The notes beneath the pieces were generated by a model. The model was given only the letters and a program-made list of their open reading frames with translations, did no database searches and was not told the origin of the DNA. The position numbers and the translations under genes were made by a program. Positions 61,282 to 64,000 of a DNA stretch of 64,000 nt are shown here, one piece after another (within the stretch, counting starts at the first letter, position 1; each line of letters starts with the position of its first letter). Source of the DNA: Luethyella okanaganae (GTDB taxonomy: Bacteria > Actinomycetota > Actinomycetes > Actinomycetales > Microbacteriaceae); contig NZ_JBHSTP010000003.1 of NCBI RefSeq assembly GCF_042660285.1, forward strand, positions 506,248 to 570,247. Direction: 5' to 3'.

Positions 61282-61956
61282 ATGATTGAAAATGAGTTGC
61301 CCGAAGCCGAAGCCGAAGCCGAAGCCGAAGCCGAAGCCGAAGCCGAAGCCGAAGCCGAAGCCCGCGCGATGCTCGCCCTCATCGAGGAGCAGCAGCGCAA
61401 GGTTGACCGTGAGTTCCTCCGCCCCATTCCCCTGCTCTATGGCATCTGGGGCGTCGCTTGGCTCGTCGGCTTCCTCGCGCTGTGGACGGGCCATGGAGCC
61501 AACCCGTGGTTCACGATCCCTCTCGCGGTGGGTGGAACCGTCTTCGGCGTTCTCCTCATCGCATCGATCGTGGCCTCCGCGATCATCGGCTCCCGGATCA
61601 ACCGAGGTGTACGTGGTGTCTCGAGTTTCGCGGGCATGGTCTATGGCCTCTCCTGGAGCGTCTGCGGCGTCTCCTTCGCCCTGCTCGGCATGGGCCTCAT
61701 CGCCCAAGGACTCTCCAGCGAGCTCGCGAGCCTCTACTTCCCCGCCGGCTACGCCCTCGTGTGTGGAAGCCTCTACCTCGGCGGCGCAGCGCTCTGGCGC
61801 GACAAGGGCCAGCTCGTCATCGGCCTCGTCATGCTCGCGCTCGGCGGGTCCAGCTCCTTCGCCGGAGCCCCGACGAACAACCTCGTCATGGCGATCGCCG
61901 GCGGCGGAACCTTCATCGTCGCGGCTCTCGTCCTCGCCCGACCCGGCCGGAGGTGA
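61282..61956 (+). CDS. Membrane protein with a variable Ala-Glu repeat
   Basis: 224 aa from the ATG at 61282. After MIENELPE comes a run of about ten AE dipeptides encoded by a perfect CCGAAG repeat, then ARAMLALIEEQQRKVDREFL, a helical cytoplasmic segment. Six or so membrane helices follow (WGVAWLVGFLALW, then AVGGTVFGVLLIASIVASAII, and others). It is 4 nt upstream of a small winged-helix regulator, a pairing common in actinobacteria. The function is unknown. The repeat probably varies in length without breaking the frame. Confidence 0.78.
   Translation: MIENELPEAEAEAEAEAEAEAEAEAEARAMLALIEEQQRKVDREFLRPIPLLYGIWGVAWLVGFLALWTGHGANPWFTIPLAVGGTVFGVLLIASIVASAIIGSRINRGVRGVSSFAGMVYGLSWSVCGVSFALLGMGLIAQGLSSELASLYFPAGYALVCGSLYLGGAALWRDKGQLVIGLVMLALGGSSSFAGAPTNNLVMAIAGGGTFIVAALVLARPGRR
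61301..61360 (+). repeat. Hexanucleotide microsatellite (CCGAAG)x10
   Basis: Ten perfect copies of CCGAAG, in frame, encode alternating Glu and Ala near the N-terminus of the membrane protein. Because the unit is 6 nt, gain or loss keeps the frame. Confidence 0.97.
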
Positions 61957-61960
61957 CGCC

Positions 61961-62257
61961 ATGGACGAACTCGACCCCGTCATCCACGCCGCCGCCCGTC
62001 TGAAGATCACCGCAACCCTCGCCACGATCGCGAGCGGCGACCGCATCTCCTTCCCGCGCCTCCAGGAACTGCTCGACATGACCGCGGGAAACCTGTCGAC
62101 ACACCTTCGTAGGCTCGAGGATGCCGGCTACGTCGACGTCGAGAAGACCCACCAAGGGCGCATGCCCGTCACCTACCTCGCGCTCACCACCACCGGACGC
62201 CGGGCTTTCGAGGACTACACGGAAGCGCTGCGTGCGCTGCTAGGAACAGCATCATGA
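61961..62257 (+). CDS. Winged-helix (ArsR-like, HTH_27) transcriptional regulator
   Basis: 98 aa from the ATG at 61961 with GGAGG 8 nt upstream. A typical small MarR/ArsR-like fold: LKITATLATIASGDRISFPRL, then the recognition helix TAGNLSTHLRRLEDAGYVDV and a wing (KTHQGRMPVTYLALT). Such regulators sit beside the membrane protein they control. The likely operator is the ACAAAGT palindrome before the membrane-protein gene. Its stop overlaps a 27-codon ORF (ATGA). Confidence 0.88.
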   Translation: MDELDPVIHAAARLKITATLATIASGDRISFPRLQELLDMTAGNLSTHLRRLEDAGYVDVEKTHQGRMPVTYLALTTTGRRAFEDYTEALRALLGTAS

Positions 62258-62337
62258 CCGTCCTCGTCCGCTTCGATCACGGGGGTCGCCGCTTCGGTGA
62301 GCAACTCGCCGCCGACGGCGTCCGATGTAATAGCTAA
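62254..62337 (+). CDS. 27-codon ORF coupled to the regulator, perhaps a truncated gene
   Basis: MTVLVRFDHGGRRFGEQLAA, then DGVRCNS and stop. The ATG overlaps the regulator's TGA, as in true operons. A terminator-like hairpin follows 3 nt after the stop. It may be the stump of a lost third gene of the operon. Confidence 0.3.
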   Translation: MTVLVRFDHGGRRFGEQLAADGVRCNS

Positions 62338-62339
62338 AG

Positions 62340-62358
62340 GGGTGCGGCATCCGCACCC
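62340..62358 (+). terminator. Hairpin closing the regulator operon
   Basis: GGGTGCGG-CAT-CCGCACCC, an 8-bp perfect stem directly after the 27-codon ORF. No T-tract follows. Confidence 0.55.
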
Positions 62359-62497
62359 GACTCGGATCTGCCGGCACGTCGAAGTACATTCGGCCCTGGA
62401 TCCTCGCCACCGCGCGGCGTCGACCGCCGTGTACGCGAGCAGCGAAACCCTGGCGTACTCAGGCGCGGCGCGTTGGCATCCGTGGTGGGATGAGAGC

Positions 62498-63331
62498 ATG
62501 ACGATTCCGATGCCCACCATCACCCTCAACGACGGCCGCGCCATCCCGCAGCTCGGCTTCGGTGTGTTCAAGGTCGATCCGATCGAGACCGAACGGGTCG
62601 TGAGCGACGCGCTCGACGTCGGCTACCGCCACATCGACACGGCCCGCATCTACGACAACGAGGCCGGCGTCGGCAAGGCGCTCGCGGACTCCGGCATCGC
62701 CCGTGATGAACTCTTCGTCACGACCAAGCTCTGGAACGACGACCAGGGAACCCAGAGCGCCTTCGATGCCTTCGACCGCAGCCTCGACAAGCTCGGACTC
62801 GACTATGTCGACCTTTATCTCATCCACTGGCCGGCACCGGCGAAGGACCGCTACGTCGAAAGCTGGAAGACACTCGAGCAGATCCGCGAGTCCGGGCGTG
62901 CTCGGTCCATCGGCGTCTCGAACTTTCTCGTGCCGCATCTCGAGAGGCTCCTCGCCGACGCGGATGTCGTGCCCGCGGTCAATCAGATCGAACTGCACCC
63001 CTATCATCAGCAGCCGGCGACGACGGCGTTCAGCAGAGAGCGCGGCATCAACATCGAGGCGTGGGGCCCGCTCGGCCAGGGCAAATACGAACTGCTCGAG
63101 CTGCCCGAGGTGACGGGTCCGGCCAGCGCGCACGGCAAGACCTCGGCGCAGGTGGTCATCCGCTGGCACCTGCAGTCCGGCAACATCGTCTTCCCCAAAT
63201 CGAACCGGCGGGAGCGCATGGCCGAGAACTTCGATGTCTTCGACTTCGCCCTTTCTGACGCCGAGGTCGCGGCCCTCACCGGTCTCGAGCGGGCGGGCCG
63301 CGTGAGCGCGAATCCCGAGGAGGTCGACTAG
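62498..63331 (+). CDS. Aldo/keto reductase (2,5-diketo-D-gluconate reductase-like)
   Basis: 277 aa from the ATG at 62498; an in-frame extension upstream crosses the terminator and lacks conserved sequence. NADPH-dependent carbonyl reductase TIM barrel. The tetrad is visible: Asp and Tyr in HIDTARIYDNE, Lys in TTKLWND, His in LIHWPAP. The cofactor and barrel blocks SIGVSNF, AVNQIELHPYHQQ and EAWGPLGQG match AKR5-type reductases, as does SNRRERMAENFDVFDF. The natural substrate is not predictable. Confidence 0.92.
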   Translation: MTIPMPTITLNDGRAIPQLGFGVFKVDPIETERVVSDALDVGYRHIDTARIYDNEAGVGKALADSGIARDELFVTTKLWNDDQGTQSAFDAFDRSLDKLGLDYVDLYLIHWPAPAKDRYVESWKTLEQIRESGRARSIGVSNFLVPHLERLLADADVVPAVNQIELHPYHQQPATTAFSRERGINIEAWGPLGQGKYELLELPEVTGPASAHGKTSAQVVIRWHLQSGNIVFPKSNRRERMAENFDVFDFALSDAEVAALTGLERAGRVSANPEEVD

Positions 63332-63490
63332 GGTGTGTGTCTCGACTCGGCACCGGCTGTGCTGGGTGGACTCCGGTGGTCTGCGGCGTTGTCACCGGGG
63401 TCGATAGCTTCGCTATCGCCCCCTTTCCGTTCTGCATCCCATCGAGTCCGTTCCGCTCGCCTTCGGCACCGTGGGAGACACACCCCAAGC
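63331..63490. repeat. 160-nt palindromic element after the aldo/keto reductase gene
   Basis: GTGTGTCTC at 63335-63343 is inverted as GAGACACAC at 63475-63483. Inside is a strong stem CGATAG-CTTCG-CTATCG flanked by GGGG/CCCC (about 63397-63421). It may serve as a terminator, or be a small non-autonomous (MITE/REP-like) repeat. Confidence 0.45.
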
Positions 63491-63674
63491 CGGGGTGAGG
63501 GCCGAGCGGGGACTCTCAGGAAAGACGGCGCGGCGCGTCGCAAAGGCCTCTCTGCAGTGCGCGTGGACGGCGGTGGTGATGTCGGTTCGCGGGGATATCC
63601 CGCTCGCTGCCGGTGATTCTCGCGGTGCTCGCGCCCGTCGCGTCGGCACGACACGCCCGGGAGACGGCACCGGT
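63491..63674. other. Gap with no recognisable gene
   Basis: GC-rich sequence between the palindromic element and the rRNA promoter. Short open frames on both strands have no recognisable domains or ribosome sites. Confidence 0.4.
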
Positions 63675-63703
63675 TTGCGCGACTTCTGGGATCCGCGTAA
63701 TGT
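63675..63703 (+). promoter_or_regulatory. Ribosomal RNA operon promoter
   Basis: TTGCGC (63675-63680), a 17-nt spacer and TAATGT (63698-63703), followed by AATCCCCTGTCACCCC. This is the arrangement I associate with rrn P1 promoters of Microbacteriaceae. It stands about 300 nt before the window end, and transcription would run right into the rRNA leader. Confidence 0.7.
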
Positions 63704-64000
63704 AATCCCCTGTCACCCCAAAGGTGCGGGAAAGCGGAAGAGCTTCCCGGCCTCAAGCGGGACCATCCCAGGAGAAGAAGCCGAAGCGATTCGGGCTATT
63801 TCTTGTTCTGATGACGTTCTATCGCAACCGGTTTCCGGGAGCGAGCGGAACGGAGAGCATTACCAGAGAAGTCACCCCGGGTAGCACGCAGACAAGCGGA
63901 AAACCGGGTGTGTCTGATTTTTGAGAACTTAACAGCGTGCACAATGTTATATGCCAATTGTTATGTGCCGAATTGGTCTCTTGTGTTTGATCTGGTTTTT
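63704..64000 (+). other. 5' leader of a 16S-23S-5S rRNA operon (partial)
   Basis: AT content rises towards the end. TTTTTGAGAACTTAACAGCG at about 63919-63938 is the conserved antitermination/processing leader found before actinobacterial 16S genes (TTTGAGAACTCAACAGTGTG type). The mature 16S start (AGAGTTTGATC) is not in the window but should lie within tens of bases of its end. Confidence 0.8.

Noticed and set aside
1..64000. tRNA genes, insertion-sequence transposases, integrases or prophage genes
   Set aside because: None was recognised on either strand; the only RNA-related signal is the rRNA leader at the right edge.

Overview
The window is high-GC DNA with dense genes, many ATGA/GTGA-coupled starts, GTG starts, a DtxR/IdeR-type iron box and an LAxTG-type wall-sorting signal. 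It ends in an rRNA leader of the actinobacterial type. Together these point to a Gram-positive actinobacterium, most likely Microbacteriaceae. That is an inference from style and protein resemblance; no database was searched.

Region 1 (1-4164) is a plus-strand, translationally coupled sugar/nucleoside operon. It holds the 3' end of a sugar ABC transporter ATPase, a nucleoside hydrolase, a D-psicose/tagatose 3-epimerase-like isomerase, a P-loop sugar/nucleoside kinase and a GH32-type beta-fructosidase. The set would fit uptake and breakdown of a ketose-containing glycoside or nucleoside.

Region 2 (4165-39505) is dominated by one uninterrupted 32.2-kb gene (4445-36682) for a secreted protein of 10,745 residues, about 1 MDa. 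It has a signal peptide, a snapalysin-like zincin motif, thousands of residues of beta-rich repeats, three chitin-binding-like modules, RTX calcium-binding repeats, two LamG-like domains, a Calx-beta domain and a Thr-rich stalk. A convergent gene encodes an LAATG-anchored surface protein. It is divergent from a MerR regulator whose promoter region carries two copies of a GATAGT-N3-ACTATC dyad. This is the most remarkable part of the window.

Region 3 (39703-49390) is housekeeping and accessory genes: an Fpg/Nei glycosylase, a PhnB-like VOC protein, an iron-box-controlled FecCD-type ABC importer operon with a SAM methyltransferase, an SRPBCC protein, a ClbS/DfsB-YchJ pair, a lipoprotein gene frameshifted by a 17-bp tandem duplication, an AlaX-type editing hydrolase, a second VOC protein and a GlsB/YeaQ membrane protein.

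Region 4 (49391-57025) holds an acyl-CoA dehydrogenase, a DUF4349 lipoprotein, an MFS transporter and a complete polar amino-acid ABC importer. Among them lie three decayed genes: an antiporter fragment, a truncated alpha/beta hydrolase and a rhodanese broken across all three frames.

Region 5 (57026-64000) begins with a nested 23-bp inverted repeat. It continues with an HrpA helicase, a membrane protein carrying a perfect (CCGAAG)x10 repeat with its winged-helix regulator, an aldo/keto reductase, and the promoter and leader of an rRNA operon whose 16S gene should begin just past the right edge.
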